Part shown: piece after piece, positions 45,403-55,713 of the stretch | Layout: every line of letters starts with the position of its first letter | How positions within the stretch are numbered: position 1 is the stretch's first letter | NCBI GenBank assembly: GCA_949296075.1 | Contig: CASFNG010000011.1 | Span: 222,189 to 286,188, forward strand | Origin: an uncultured Parabacteroides sp. | GTDB taxonomy: Bacteria; Bacteroidota; Bacteroidia; Bacteroidales; Tannerellaceae | DNA: 64,000 nucleotides | Direction: 5' to 3' | Position numbers and translations under genes: made by a program | The notes under the pieces: generated by a model | Seen by the model: only the letters and a program-made list of their open reading frames with translations | Database searches by the model: none | What the model was told of the DNA's origin: nothing

Positions 45403-48400
45403 ATAAATGGATCAAACGGATAGGAATAGCGTGCCTGATACCGATCGCCTTGGTATCGCTGCTCTCCATCGCCCTGTATATTCCTTCTCTCCAGGATCTC
45501 GCGGTCAGGAAGGCGACCGCCTACGCTGAGCGGGCGACCGGGATGCGGATCGGGATCGGGCAGATCCGGCTGCATTTCCCGCTGGATCTCACGATACGGC
45601 AGGTGGAGGTCATGCGTCCGCCCGCCGATACCCTGCTCAACTTGAGGAGCCTGACCATACGCCTGCGCGCGCTTCCGCTCCTGCATCGGCAGGTATCGGT
45701 CGAGATGATCGACCTGCGAGAGGTACAAGCGAACTCGTTCGACTTGATCGATGGCATGGAGATCAAGGGATTCGTAGGGCAACTGCGGCTCCGGGCCGAT
45801 CCGGTCGACTTAGCGGGAGAGACTGCCGTGATCAATGCCATCGACCTGTCAGATACCGCCTTGACTCTTATCCTGAAAGAGAGCGAGGCGGAGGAGGATA
45901 CCACATCCACTCCCTTAGATTGGGTCATCCGCCCCGAACGGATACGGCTGGAACGGGTGGCTCTCGCGCTCCAGATGGAGGCGGACTCATCCCGCCTGAC
46001 CTCATTCGTGCAGGAGGCGACACTGACGGGAGGCATGGTGGATCTCGGGAAAGCGGCCTATGCCGTCGGGAATCTCGACATCGCGCGCTCTAACCTGACT
46101 TACGACACCGATTTCGAGACACCCCAGCCGGGTCTGGATCCCGCGCATATCGACTTGCGGAACATCCGGATCTCGATCGACTCGATATTCTATCAGGATA
46201 AAAAGATAAACACCCATATCCGCCAACTATACGCCGAGGAGCGGTCCGGATTGGTGATCGACTCGTTGGCGGGCCACCTGCATAGCGACGGGGAGCGGAT
46301 CCTTATCCCAGACCTGTCGCTACGGACGGCGAGCTCGGAGGTCGGGATAAACGCGGCAATCCCCTGGGACGCGCTCGATGAGCGGCCGCGGGGCAGCATG
46401 GATGCCGCCTTGCGCATGGCGATCGGGAAGGAGGATCTGCTCATCGCCGCAGGGACGCTGCCGGAAGCTTTCAAGCGGGCTTACCCGAACCATCCGTTGC
46501 GGATCGAGACGGAGGTGGAGGGAAACCTCTCCGCCATGCGGATCAAGACGGGCGAGGTGGCGTTGCCCGGAGCGTTCCGGCTCTCGGTGAGCGGAAGCGC
46601 GGAGGAGCTGGCCGACAGCCTGTGGCGCAGGGGAGAAGTAAAGGTCGAGGCGAGGTCGGGCAACTTAGATTTCGTCTTGGGGTTGCTCCCTGAGTTCCAG
46701 CGGAAACAGTTCGCCATCCCGCATGGGATCCTCCTGAAAGGGAACGCCACGCTAGCGAACCGGGAGTACCGCTCCGAACTGGTCCTCATCGAGGATAAAG
46801 GGAAGGTAGACCTGACCGCCCGATATAATCCGGTGAAGGAGGAATATGAGGCGGCGCTGCGGATCGATAGCGTCGAGCCGACTCACTTCCTGCCGAACGA
46901 CTCGCTCTATGCCTTGACGGTAGCGATGAAGGCGCAAGGCAAGGGCATGGATCTCTTCTCGGAGCGTACGTGGGCCCGGTTAGAGGGTCATATCGAGGAT
47001 ATTCATTACGGGAGCTCGTCGGTATCGGACGTCTCCATCGAAGGAAAATTGGAGAAACACCTGCTCCAGATGGATCTGAGGAGCCTCTATCCGTTAGCGA
47101 AACTGGATGTCAGCCTCAACGCCTCGCTGAGAAAGGAGAGGGTGGAAGGGATGCTGATCGCGGACGTGGAGCATTTAGACCTTTACGGGATGCACTGGAT
47201 AGCCAACCCGCTCGCCACCTCTTTCCAGCTTTTCGCCGAGGCGAGCAGCGACCTCGACGAGGATAACGCGATCGACGTGACCTTGGGTAACTGGGAGTTG
47301 GAGACCCCGAAAGGGAATTATCACCCCAAGACGCTTACCCTACGGGGGAAGACGGACGCGGATACGACCCGTGTCTCGTTCCATGCCGGCGACTTGGGGA
47401 TCATGCTCACGGGCTCGGATTGTATCCACGACATGACGGCTCAGCTCTCGAAGGTATCCGGAGAGATCGCCTCGCAACTGGAGCGCGACTCGACGGTTAA
47501 CTTGGAGAGCTTGCGCCCGCTGCTACCGGAGATGCGGTTAGAGGTACGGGCAGGGCAGGATAACCCGATCTATAATTACTTGCAGACCTATTATATCGAC
47601 TTCAAGAATATCGCCCTGAACGCGACGACCTCCCCGGATAGGGGCGTGCGTGTGGATGCCGCCTTGACAGAGCTCGCGCGCGACACGATGCAGATAGACA
47701 CCATTCGGGCGGAGATCTTCCAAGACTCGCTGGGGTTGGTTTATAGCGCGCGGGTGATCAAGAAACCATACCGCAAGCAACAACCGTTCAGCGCCGGGCT
47801 GGACGGTACGGTACGCTATGGATCGACAGACGCGCGCCTCTTCATGAAAGACGGGAAGGGGGAGACTGGCTTGTTGCTTGGGATACGGGCCGACAAGCTG
47901 GATCGGGGGATGCGGTTCTCGCTCTATCCCGATGAGCCGATCATCGCGTTCCGGACTTTCCGGCTGAACCCGGGGAATTATATAGAGGTACGAAGCCCGA
48001 AGGAGATCACGGCGGATATGCGCCTGAGCGGGGATGAGAACGCCTCTCTCTGGATCCACTCCTTGCCTGCGGGAGAGGGGCTCGACGAGCTGCACGCGGA
48101 GCTGAGCCAGATCGACCTCGGGGTACTGTCGAAGGCATTTTCCTATATGCCTTCCCTGAAGGGACTCTTGAACGCGGATTTCCAGTACGCGCCTTCAGAT
48201 TCGGCCTTCATGGTGGCTACCGACGTGAACATAGACAACCTGCATTACGAGAATGAGCGGGTCGGCGATTTGATGTTTAACGGAATTTACTTACCTTTGG
48301 CGCAGGGAGACCATCAGGTGGATGTCCACCTCTTCCGGGATCAGCAGGAGATCAGCTCGATCAACGCGCTCTACCAGGCGGGCGACACGAGCCGTTTCAG

Positions 48401-50012
48401 CGGAAGCGTCGATTTCTTGCATTTCCCCTTGGATATAGCGAACCCGTTCATCCCTGACGACATGGCAAAGATGGGCGGCGATCTGGATGGCTCGCTCAAG
48501 ATCAGCGGGACGGGCGACCGTCCGGTGGTAGGAGGCTCCCTGATGTTGGACACGGCATCGGTATATGTGGGGGCGGCGGGCTCTACCTTCCGCTTCGACA
48601 CACGGGAGATTGAGATCAAGGATAACCGGATCCTGTTCAACAAGTTCGGGATCTATGCCTATAACAAGAACCCGTTCCTTATCGATGGCTTCGTGGATTT
48701 CAACGATTTAGCGCGGATGACGGCCGATTTACGGCTCACGGCGAACAATTTGCAGCTGCTGAACGTGAAAAGAAACGCGGAGAGTTTGGTCTATGGCCGC
48801 CTGTTCACAAACCTGAACGCTACGGCAAAGGGACCGATAGATGCGTTAATCATGCGGGGAGACTTGCGATTGCTTGGCGGAACGAACATCACCTACGTGC
48901 TGAAAGACTCGCCCCTGACCGTCCAGGATCGGATGTCGGGATTGGTGAGCTTCACCTCGTTCACGGATACCGTACGCCGGAAAATGCCCAAGAAGCCGCC
49001 TCTTCCGGTAGGAGGACTGGATATGTTGATGACGATCCGCATCGATCCTGCGGTACAGATGAACGTGGATCTCAGCCCCGACCAATCGAATCATATCAAT
49101 TTAGAGGGAGGAGGAGACCTATCTTTCCAATATACACCGCAAGGGGATATGTTCCTTAACGGGCGTTATACGCTATCTGGCGGGACAATCAAATACTCTA
49201 TCCCCGTTATCCCGCTGAAGGAATTCAACGTACAAGAAGGTAGTTATGTGCAATGGACAGGCGATCCGATGGATCCTACGCTGAGCCTTTCCGCCACGGA
49301 GCGAGTCCGTGCCTCGGTCACGCCCGTCGGGCAATCCAGCCCTCGCCCGGTTAATTTCGACGTGGGCATCGCCTTGAGCCAACGGTTGGAGAACTTAGGG
49401 CTGCGGTTCACGCTGGAAGCTCCCGAAGACTTAGCCATGCAGGAGGAACTGGCCTCGAAAGGAGAGGAAGAGCGGGCCAAGCTGGCGGTAAGCATGCTCG
49501 TGACCGGTATGTACCTTGGCAATAACGCCGGAGGGGGAAAGGTAAACGTGAACATGGGCGACGCCTTGAGCAGCTTCCTGCAAAGCGAGATCAACAACAT
49601 CGCGGGGAGCGCGTTGAAGACGGTTGACATCAGCTTTGGCATGGAGACTTACGACGATAATGGCGACGCCGGCGGAGGAGCCCGCACGGACTACTCGTTC
49701 CGCTTCGCCAAACGGTTCTACAACGACCGGATCCGTGTGGTACTGGGCGGCAGGATCTCCACGGGGGAGAACATCAACAACGGACAAGCGCAACCTTTCA
49801 TCGACAACGTATCCGTGGAATACCGGCTGGATAGCAGCGGATCGCGGTACGTTAAACTTTTCCACGACAAGAACTACGAGAGCTTGCTTGAGGGCGAGAT
49901 CACGGAGACCGGGGCGGGCGTGGTGCTGCGCAAGAAGATGATGCGGCTGAGAGAACTGTTCAATTTCAAGAAACCAAAAGTAAAACCCGTAAACGAGGAG
50001 GAAAAAGAATGA
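45399..50012 (+). CDS. tamB: TamB-like inter-membrane transport protein (DUF490)
   Basis: A 1537-residue AsmA/TamB-type protein. One N-terminal membrane helix (IACLIPIALVSLLSIALYI, about 9-27) anchors it in the inner membrane. A very long beta-rich periplasmic region follows, with the typical start YAERATGMRIGIGQIRLHFPLDLTIRQVEV. The C-terminal DUF490 domain (about 1150-1500) includes GDLRLLGGTNITYVL and GGGDLSFQYTPQGDMFLNGRYTLSGGTIKYSIP. Such proteins form a hydrophobic groove linked to lipid transport and outer-membrane protein assembly. It overlaps tamL by 4 bases (ATGA), so the two proteins are translated together. Confidence 0.93.
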   Translation: MNKWIKRIGIACLIPIALVSLLSIALYIPSLQDLAVRKATAYAERATGMRIGIGQIRLHFPLDLTIRQVEVMRPPADTLLNLRSLTIRLRALPLLHRQVSVEMIDLREVQANSFDLIDGMEIKGFVGQLRLRADPVDLAGETAVINAIDLSDTALTLILKESEAEEDTTSTPLDWVIRPERIRLERVALALQMEADSSRLTSFVQEATLTGGMVDLGKAAYAVGNLDIARSNLTYDTDFETPQPGLDPAHIDLRNIRISIDSIFYQDKKINTHIRQLYAEERSGLVIDSLAGHLHSDGERILIPDLSLRTASSEVGINAAIPWDALDERPRGSMDAALRMAIGKEDLLIAAGTLPEAFKRAYPNHPLRIETEVEGNLSAMRIKTGEVALPGAFRLSVSGSAEELADSLWRRGEVKVEARSGNLDFVLGLLPEFQRKQFAIPHGILLKGNATLANREYRSELVLIEDKGKVDLTARYNPVKEEYEAALRIDSVEPTHFLPNDSLYALTVAMKAQGKGMDLFSERTWARLEGHIEDIHYGSSSVSDVSIEGKLEKHLLQMDLRSLYPLAKLDVSLNASLRKERVEGMLIADVEHLDLYGMHWIANPLATSFQLFAEASSDLDEDNAIDVTLGNWELETPKGNYHPKTLTLRGKTDADTTRVSFHAGDLGIMLTGSDCIHDMTAQLSKVSGEIASQLERDSTVNLESLRPLLPEMRLEVRAGQDNPIYNYLQTYYIDFKNIALNATTSPDRGVRVDAALTELARDTMQIDTIRAEIFQDSLGLVYSARVIKKPYRKQQPFSAGLDGTVRYGSTDARLFMKDGKGETGLLLGIRADKLDRGMRFSLYPDEPIIAFRTFRLNPGNYIEVRSPKEITADMRLSGDENASLWIHSLPAGEGLDELHAELSQIDLGVLSKAFSYMPSLKGLLNADFQYAPSDSAFMVATDVNIDNLHYENERVGDLMFNGIYLPLAQGDHQVDVHLFRDQQEISSINALYQAGDTSRFSGSVDFLHFPLDIANPFIPDDMAKMGGDLDGSLKISGTGDRPVVGGSLMLDTASVYVGAAGSTFRFDTREIEIKDNRILFNKFGIYAYNKNPFLIDGFVDFNDLARMTADLRLTANNLQLLNVKRNAESLVYGRLFTNLNATAKGPIDALIMRGDLRLLGGTNITYVLKDSPLTVQDRMSGLVSFTSFTDTVRRKMPKKPPLPVGGLDMLMTIRIDPAVQMNVDLSPDQSNHINLEGGGDLSFQYTPQGDMFLNGRYTLSGGTIKYSIPVIPLKEFNVQEGSYVQWTGDPMDPTLSLSATERVRASVTPVGQSSPRPVNFDVGIALSQRLENLGLRFTLEAPEDLAMQEELASKGEEERAKLAVSMLVTGMYLGNNAGGGKVNVNMGDALSSFLQSEINNIAGSALKTVDISFGMETYDDNGDAGGGARTDYSFRFAKRFYNDRIRVVLGGRISTGENINNGQAQPFIDNVSVEYRLDSSGSRYVKLFHDKNYESLLEGEITETGAGVVLRKKMMRLRELFNFKKPKVKPVNEEEKE

Positions 50013-52360
50013 GAAAGCTGCGGACGGCATCGAGAAAGTCGCGTGGGATGTGGAAAATCATGGCCGGATGCGGGATGGCTCTCGCGCTGCTCTTAGCGGG
50101 TTGCTCCACCACGAAAAACCTGCCGGAGGGGGAGATCCTCTACACGGGCATCGAGAAAATAGAGGTGACCGACGAGGATATGACAAAAGCCGGGGAAAGC
50201 GCCTTGGAAGAGGTGGAGGCGGCCTTGGCGTATCCACCCAACAACGCCCTGCTCGGAAGCTCCTCGATCCGGGTCCCCCTCCCCTTCGGATTATGGGTCT
50301 ATAACGCCTTCGTCAACAAAAAGGGGAAAGTAGGCCAATGGATCTTCAACAAGCTGGCCGCCAAGCCGGTCTTGATCTCCACCGTGAATCCGGAGGTCCG
50401 CGTGAAAGTGGCGCGCAACTTGCTGAACGAGTACGGCTACTTCAACGGAGAGACCGCCTTCGAGCTGATCCCCGACGAGAAAAATCCCCGGAAGGCGAAG
50501 GTTGGCTACACGGTATCCATGAAAGCCCCTTACACGCTCGACAGCATCCAATACGTACATATCCGCCACCGGGCGGACTCCTTGATCGACGCGACAGCTC
50601 CTGAGAGGCTGCTCCACGAGGGAGACAACTTCAACGTCGTCCGCCTCCAGGAGGAGCGCGAGCGGATCTCCTCCCTTCTGCGAGACAATGGGTATTACTA
50701 TTTCCGCCCGGACTTCATCACCTACCAAGCGGATACCTTATTGAATCCCGGGAAAGTTGCGCTGCGGGTCAGCCCGAAAGAGAGCCTCCCAAGGACAGCC
50801 TTGCGCACATGGAAATTAGGCGACATATCCGTCTGGCTGAACGGGTACAACAATGAGCCGCCTACCGACTCGATCCGCTACAAGGACCTGACCATCCATT
50901 ACGAGGGGAAGCTCCGCGTACGCCCATCGGTGATCTACAACCGCCTGTTCTTCAAGCCCGGTGATCTCTACAGCCAACAGGCGCAAGAACGCAGCCAGAC
51001 GGCGCTCTCCCGGCTGGGCATCTTCCGCTACGCGGAGCTTCAATACACCCCTCGCGACACCGCCCGACGGCAAGATACGCTCGACCTGAGGATCAACACG
51101 GTATATGACCTTCCCCTCGACGGGGAACTGGAGCTGAACGTCACGGCGAAAAGCAACGACCAGGTAGGGCCGGGGGCGGTATTCAGCGTAACCAAGCGGA
51201 ACATTTTCGGCGGGGGCGAGACCTTCGGCGTGAAACTACGGGGCTCTTACGAGTGGCAGACGGGCAATAAGCTCGACGAGAGCAGCTCGAAAATAAACAG
51301 CTACGAACTTGGCCTGACAACTACGCTGACTTTTCCGAGAATCCTGCTGCCGAATTTCAAAAACCGTGACACGGATTTTCCGGCAAGTACCACGTTCCGC
51401 CTTTACGCGAACCAGATGAACCGAGCGCGCTTCTTCAAGCTGTTGGCGTTCGGGGGCGACGCCACGTTCGACTTCCAGCCGACACCTACCTCGCACCACT
51501 CCCTCACCCCCTTCAAGCTCACCTATAACCTGCTGCAACGCACGACGCATGAGTTCGACAGCATCACCGGGGAGAACAGGGCGCTGATGAACAGCTTGCA
51601 AGACCAGTTCATCCCTGCCATGAGCTATACCTATACTTACGACAACTCCTCGATCACGAGCCGCCCGAACCATCTCTGGTTCCAGGCATCCGTCACGCAA
51701 GCCGGACTTATCATCGACGGGATACACGCCTTGGCCGGCGAGGGGTTCAACAAGGAGGGGAAGAAACTGCTGGGGAATCCTTTCGCCCAGTTCATCAAGG
51801 GGACGGCCGAACTGCGCTATAACTACGACTTGGGGAAGAAGCACCGCCTCGTGGGACGGATGATGGCGGGGGCGATATACAGCTACGGCAACGCCCGCAC
51901 CTCGCCCTACAACGAGCAGTTCTATATCGGGGGGGCGAACAGTATCCGCGCTTTCACGATCCGGAGCATCGGGCCCGGACGGTATTACCAGGACAGCGAG
52001 AACAACCGCTACGCGTACATCGACCGCACGGGCGACCTGAAGTTCGAGGCTAACCTCGAATACCGCTTCCCGATCCTCGGGGATCTCCACGGAGCCACTT
52101 TCTTAGATTGCGGCAATATCTGGCTGCTCCGCGACGATGGCGACCGCCCGGGAGGCCAGCTCAAATGGGGAAGTTTCCTGAAAGACTTGGCCTTGGGCAC
52201 CGGCTTCGGATTGCGCTACGACCTGACTTTCATCGTCGTACGCTTCGATGTCGGGATCGGGCTTCACCTCCCCTACGACACCGGCAAGAGCGGCTACTAT
52301 AACATCCCGAGGTTCAAGGATGGCATGGGCTATCACTTGGCGATCGGTTACCCCTTCTGA
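50009..52360 (+). CDS. tamL: TamL: lipoprotein BamA/TamA-family outer-membrane barrel
   Basis: A 783-residue Omp85-family protein. A lipoprotein signal (ALALLLAGC then STTKNLPEGE) distinguishes TamL, the Bacteroidetes form of TamA. POTRA domains follow (about 50-400; RVKVARNLLNEYGYFNG, RISSLLRDNGYYYFRPDF and TALSRLGIFRYAELQYTP mark their ends). The barrel (about 410-783) has the conserved GGANSIRAFTIRSIGPG loop (the Omp85 RGF-like motif) and FEANLEYRFPI. The two N-terminal ATGs (50009 and 50048) both allow a signal; the first gives the ATGA overlap with tamB. Its terminator is shared with the convergent acyltransferase gene. Confidence 0.93.
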   Translation: MRKLRTASRKSRGMWKIMAGCGMALALLLAGCSTTKNLPEGEILYTGIEKIEVTDEDMTKAGESALEEVEAALAYPPNNALLGSSSIRVPLPFGLWVYNAFVNKKGKVGQWIFNKLAAKPVLISTVNPEVRVKVARNLLNEYGYFNGETAFELIPDEKNPRKAKVGYTVSMKAPYTLDSIQYVHIRHRADSLIDATAPERLLHEGDNFNVVRLQEERERISSLLRDNGYYYFRPDFITYQADTLLNPGKVALRVSPKESLPRTALRTWKLGDISVWLNGYNNEPPTDSIRYKDLTIHYEGKLRVRPSVIYNRLFFKPGDLYSQQAQERSQTALSRLGIFRYAELQYTPRDTARRQDTLDLRINTVYDLPLDGELELNVTAKSNDQVGPGAVFSVTKRNIFGGGETFGVKLRGSYEWQTGNKLDESSSKINSYELGLTTTLTFPRILLPNFKNRDTDFPASTTFRLYANQMNRARFFKLLAFGGDATFDFQPTPTSHHSLTPFKLTYNLLQRTTHEFDSITGENRALMNSLQDQFIPAMSYTYTYDNSSITSRPNHLWFQASVTQAGLIIDGIHALAGEGFNKEGKKLLGNPFAQFIKGTAELRYNYDLGKKHRLVGRMMAGAIYSYGNARTSPYNEQFYIGGANSIRAFTIRSIGPGRYYQDSENNRYAYIDRTGDLKFEANLEYRFPILGDLHGATFLDCGNIWLLRDDGDRPGGQLKWGSFLKDLALGTGFGLRYDLTFIVVRFDVGIGLHLPYDTGKSGYYNIPRFKDGMGYHLAIGYPF

Positions 52361-52406
52361 AAATATTTCCCGGAATACCCGCAGGGTTTGTACGGACCCA
52401 ACAAAA

Positions 52407-52449
52407 AAACGAGCGGGGGAGGAATCGTATGTTCCTCCCCCGCTCGTTT
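52407..52449. terminator. Bidirectional terminator between tamL and the acyltransferase gene
   Basis: A perfect 18-bp stem (52407-52424 with 52432-52449) with a 7-base loop TCGTATG. An A-run precedes it and T-rich bases follow, so both strands are served. Confidence 0.92.
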
Positions 52450-52467
52450 AGCGACAACAGCCGCCAT

Positions 52468-53637
52468 TTATAAAGTAGTCAGGTAATTCTTCAACGGATT
52501 CGAGTACATCTCCAACAATTTCCGGCGCAGGAAGGCCTCATCCTTATCCGGGATGACGATCTTCGCCAGCTGCCCGTCGATATACTCCCCGAAACGTTTC
52601 TTGTCGGCCAGCCCATAATGGCTCTGGAAACGGCTCGATCCGTACAACCAATCATAAGCCACGTAATTACAGGGATAGAAACGGTAATTCTTATAGATCT
52701 CCCGGTCAATGATCGAGGCGACCTTACCGACCAGCTCGTTCTTCTCCATCTCCGGATCCAACTCAGCGAGATATGGGTTAATGGGCGAGGTGATCGTGAA
52801 ATGAACCCGCCCCTTATTGTTCAGGATACCCGTCTCCATGCTCAAGAGATCGTCGTGCTGGCACTTCACGAAGTCAGGGTTATCCCGCTTCTGCTGGAAC
52901 TCCTTAGCTTTAAGGTAGTCGCAAGGATCGATCTCGTACGAGATAGCCACCGGAACGATGTTAAGTTCCATCAGGTTCGAGAGCAGGTTGCCCTTATCCC
53001 CCCCGATACTGAGCATCTTCAATACGCTCCCTTGCGTACGGTCGTCCGAGTCTTTCGCGCGTCCCTCACGCTGGGCGATCCAGACCGACTCCTTCACCTC
53101 GCGGATCGCGTGATGTATATAGGCGGAAAGCGTCTTGCTCGCCTCCAGCTTCTGCCGGACAGATACTCCTCGCTTGACGATGAAGCTGTTGTTCAAACGC
53201 ACTAAAGTCTCGATCCAGGGACGGATCAACAGGTTATCCCCGATCGCCACCTGCGTAAGCCCGTAGCCCACGTCGTAGAGCATCACGTTCAGGAACGAGG
53301 CATCCAGCACGATGTCGCGGTGATTGGAGATGAACGTACACGCGGACTTGTCCTTCGGCAGCCGGCTCCTGCCCGAGATCGTGAGCGAGAAGGTGGTATT
53401 CTTCGCCACCGTCATCACGGCATCGTAACTAAGGGTTGTCTTGAATTCCTCCTTGGTCTTGCACGCACGCATGGCAGCGGCGAACTTCTCCCACTCCAAG
53501 TTCGGCTTGATATAGCGCAACGCCCGCTCAAACTCCTTGTTCGCGATCAAGGACTCGATCGCGTCCTTCACCTCACTGTTGTTCAGCGGACGGATCTCGT
53601 CGAAGTTAGTGGAAACTATCTCTGTATCCATAAGCAT
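52468..53637 (-). CDS. PlsC-type acyltransferase family protein
   Basis: A 389-residue acyltransferase related to 1-acyl-glycerol-3-phosphate acyltransferases. The catalytic NHxxxxD motif is in FISNHRDIVLDASFL (about residue 105). A later FIVKRGVSVRQKLEASKTL block suits acyl-acceptor binding and VWIAQREGRAKDSDDRTQ is the PlsC EGT-like region. About 90 N-terminal residues before the domain are helical and of unknown function, and the C-terminal 130 residues extend past the usual family length, so the acceptor may not be lysophosphatidate. It starts 7 bases before the end of the space after ddl, in the same direction, and is probably in its operon. Start at 53637 or two codons later (53631). 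Confidence 0.82.
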   Translation of the reverse strand: MLMDTEIVSTNFDEIRPLNNSEVKDAIESLIANKEFERALRYIKPNLEWEKFAAAMRACKTKEEFKTTLSYDAVMTVAKNTTFSLTISGRSRLPKDKSACTFISNHRDIVLDASFLNVMLYDVGYGLTQVAIGDNLLIRPWIETLVRLNNSFIVKRGVSVRQKLEASKTLSAYIHHAIREVKESVWIAQREGRAKDSDDRTQGSVLKMLSIGGDKGNLLSNLMELNIVPVAISYEIDPCDYLKAKEFQQKRDNPDFVKCQHDDLLSMETGILNNKGRVHFTITSPINPYLAELDPEMEKNELVGKVASIIDREIYKNYRFYPCNYVAYDWLYGSSRFQSHYGLADKKRFGEYIDGQLAKIVIPDKDEAFLRRKLLEMYSNPLKNYLTTL

Positions 53638-53644
53638 TCATTTT

Positions 53645-54631
53645 TTATTTATCCTTGAGTTCGTGCTCAATAATATCGGTCATTACCTCCGTGATGTCCA
53701 GTCCGGCCGCACGAACCTGCTGCGGGATGAAGCTGGTAGCGGTCATTCCCGGCGTCGTGTTGATGTCCAGCATGACAGGCTCCCCGTCGGAAGGGATGAT
53801 ATAGTCCACACGGATCAATCCCTTGGCGCCCAAGATGTCATAGATTCTCGAAGTCTCTTCCCTCACCTTCCGGGCGAGCGGCTCCGGGATCCTGGCGGGG
53901 GTTATCTCCTCCACCTGACCGTTATATTTCGCGTCAAAATCAAAGAACTCATTATGCGTCACCACCTCTGTCAGGGGGAAGGTCACCTCCTTGCCCGTTA
54001 CCTTGTAGCAACCGCAGGTCACTTCCGTACCCACGACGAGACGCTCGATGAGCACCTCTTTCCCCTCCGCGAATGCCTTGGCTATCGCGGGCTGGATGTC
54101 GGCGGCATGCTTCACCTTCGTCGTGCCGAAACTGCTGCCTCCATCATTCGGTTTCACGAAGACAGGCAAGCCCAGCGTCCGCGCCACCTCCTCATCCGTG
54201 ACGGTCTTCCCTCTCCGGACAAGGATGGAGTCGGGCACTCGCACGCCGAAGCCGCTCAAGAAGTGGTTGCAGGCATACTTATTGTTGGTCAGCGCGCTCA
54301 CCAACATCCCGCATGAGGAGTAAGGCATCCCGATCAGGTCGAAATATCCTTGCAGGCGCCCGTCCTCTCCCGGCGTACCGTGGATCGTGATGTAAGCGAA
54401 ATCGAAACAAATCTTCTCGCCATCCATCCGGAAGCTGAAATCGTTCTTGTCGATCGGAGCGCGTTCCCCTCCGGGAAGGATCACCGACCACTCTTCCTTC
54501 CTGACGATGGCAATATATAAATTATATTTGTCTTTATCAATAAAAGAGTGGATTCCATCCGCGCTTTTCAGCGAAACGCCATATTCGGAGGAATCCCCGC
54601 CCGCTACGATCACTATGTTCCTTTTCATCAT
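53645..54631 (-). CDS. ddl: D-alanine--D-alanine ligase
   Basis: Joins two D-alanines with ATP to make the dipeptide used by MurF. It is an ATP-grasp enzyme of 328 residues. Features are NIVIVAGGDSSEYGVSL (N-terminal ligand site), ITIHGTPGEDGRLQGYFDLIGMPYSSCG, LPVFVKPNDGGSSFGTTKV, and the catalytic DYIIPSDGEPVMLDINTTPGMT. Two adjacent ATGs are possible; the upstream one (54631) overlaps the rluD stop as ATGA, a sign of coupling. It lies in the order PASTA protein, rluD, ddl, acyltransferase. Together with the racemase at 25 kb and murF at 44 kb it completes the D-Ala branch. Confidence 0.96.
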   Translation of the reverse strand: MMKRNIVIVAGGDSSEYGVSLKSADGIHSFIDKDKYNLYIAIVRKEEWSVILPGGERAPIDKNDFSFRMDGEKICFDFAYITIHGTPGEDGRLQGYFDLIGMPYSSCGMLVSALTNNKYACNHFLSGFGVRVPDSILVRRGKTVTDEEVARTLGLPVFVKPNDGGSSFGTTKVKHAADIQPAIAKAFAEGKEVLIERLVVGTEVTCGCYKVTGKEVTFPLTEVVTHNEFFDFDAKYNGQVEEITPARIPEPLARKVREETSRIYDILGAKGLIRVDYIIPSDGEPVMLDINTTPGMTATSFIPQQVRAAGLDITEVMTDIIEHELKDK

Positions 54632-55710
54632 TCTAACTCTTTTGTGTTCGCGTACACGCGCCATCTGTCGATCAGTTGCCTCATGTCGGAAGGTATCTCG
54701 GAGTCGAAGAACATCTCCTTCCCGGTGGAAGGGTGCACGAAGCCCAAGGTCTTGGCATGCAACGCCTGACGCGGGCAAATGGCGAAACAGTTTTGCACGA
54801 ACTGCCTATATTTCGTAAAAGTTGTCCCTTTCAAGATCTCATGTCCGCCGTACCGCTCGTCGTTGAAGAGCGTATGGCCGATATGTCTCATGTGGACGCG
54901 TATCTGGTGCGTCCGTCCCGTCTCTAACCGGCATTCCACCAAGGTGACATAGCCGAGGCGCTCCAGCACCCGGTAATGCGTGACGGCGGTTTTCCCCTGG
55001 TCTCCCTCGGGGAAGACGGTCATTCGCATCCGGTCACGCGGATCGCGCCCGATATTTCCCTCGATCCGGCCCTCGTCCTCGCGGATCACGCCCCAGACCA
55101 ACGCCTGATAGTGGCGCTTGGTGGTCTTGTGGAAGAACTGGAGCCCTAAGTTGCTCTTCGCTTCCGGGCGTTTCGCCACGACCAGCAGCCCGGAGGTGTC
55201 CTTGTCGATCCGGTGTACCAGCCCCAGCCGGGGATCCGACGGGTCGTAATAGGGATCGTCCCTGAGGTAATAGGCCAAGGCGTTCACCAAGGTCCCGGTA
55301 TAGTTGCCGTGCCCCGGATGCACCACCAGCCCGGCGGGCTTGTTCACCACCAGCAGGTCGTCGTCCTCATAAACGATGTCCAAGGGGATCTCCTCGGGAA
55401 TGATCTCGATCTCCCGGCGCGGGCGATCCATCATGACCGTCACCACGTCGAGCGGTTTCACCCGGTAATTGCTCTTCACCGGCTTGCCGTTCACCACGAC
55501 ATAGCCCGCGTCGGCCGCCAGCTGCACCCGGTTACGCGTGATGCCCATGATCCGGTCCACGAGGAACTTGTCTACCCGGAGCAGCGTCTGCCCCTTGTCC
55601 GCCACGAAGCGGTAGTGCTCGTAGAGCTGCCCCTCCGGCGTATCCTCGTCGCCAGGCATCAGCAGATCGTCGATCCGCTCATCGTCATTATCGTCGAAGA
55701 AATCGTCCAT
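54628..55710 (-). CDS. RluD-family pseudouridine synthase
   Basis: Converts uridines in 23S rRNA to pseudouridine. It has 360 residues: an acidic N-terminus (about 1-30), an S4 RNA-binding domain (about 40-100, LLRVDKFLVDRIMGITRNRVQ) and a catalytic domain with the Asp motif HRIDKDTSGLLVVAKR and the ETGRTHQIRVHMRHIGH loop. The class matches RluD (RluA family); which uridine is modified cannot be told. It overlaps ddl by ATGA and lies 3 bases after the PASTA gene stop. The group has this tight spacing throughout. Confidence 0.95.
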   Translation of the reverse strand: MDDFFDDNDDERIDDLLMPGDEDTPEGQLYEHYRFVADKGQTLLRVDKFLVDRIMGITRNRVQLAADAGYVVVNGKPVKSNYRVKPLDVVTVMMDRPRREIEIIPEEIPLDIVYEDDDLLVVNKPAGLVVHPGHGNYTGTLVNALAYYLRDDPYYDPSDPRLGLVHRIDKDTSGLLVVAKRPEAKSNLGLQFFHKTTKRHYQALVWGVIREDEGRIEGNIGRDPRDRMRMTVFPEGDQGKTAVTHYRVLERLGYVTLVECRLETGRTHQIRVHMRHIGHTLFNDERYGGHEILKGTTFTKYRQFVQNCFAICPRQALHAKTLGFVHPSTGKEMFFDSEIPSDMRQLIDRWRVYANTKELE

Positions 55711-55713
55711 TCG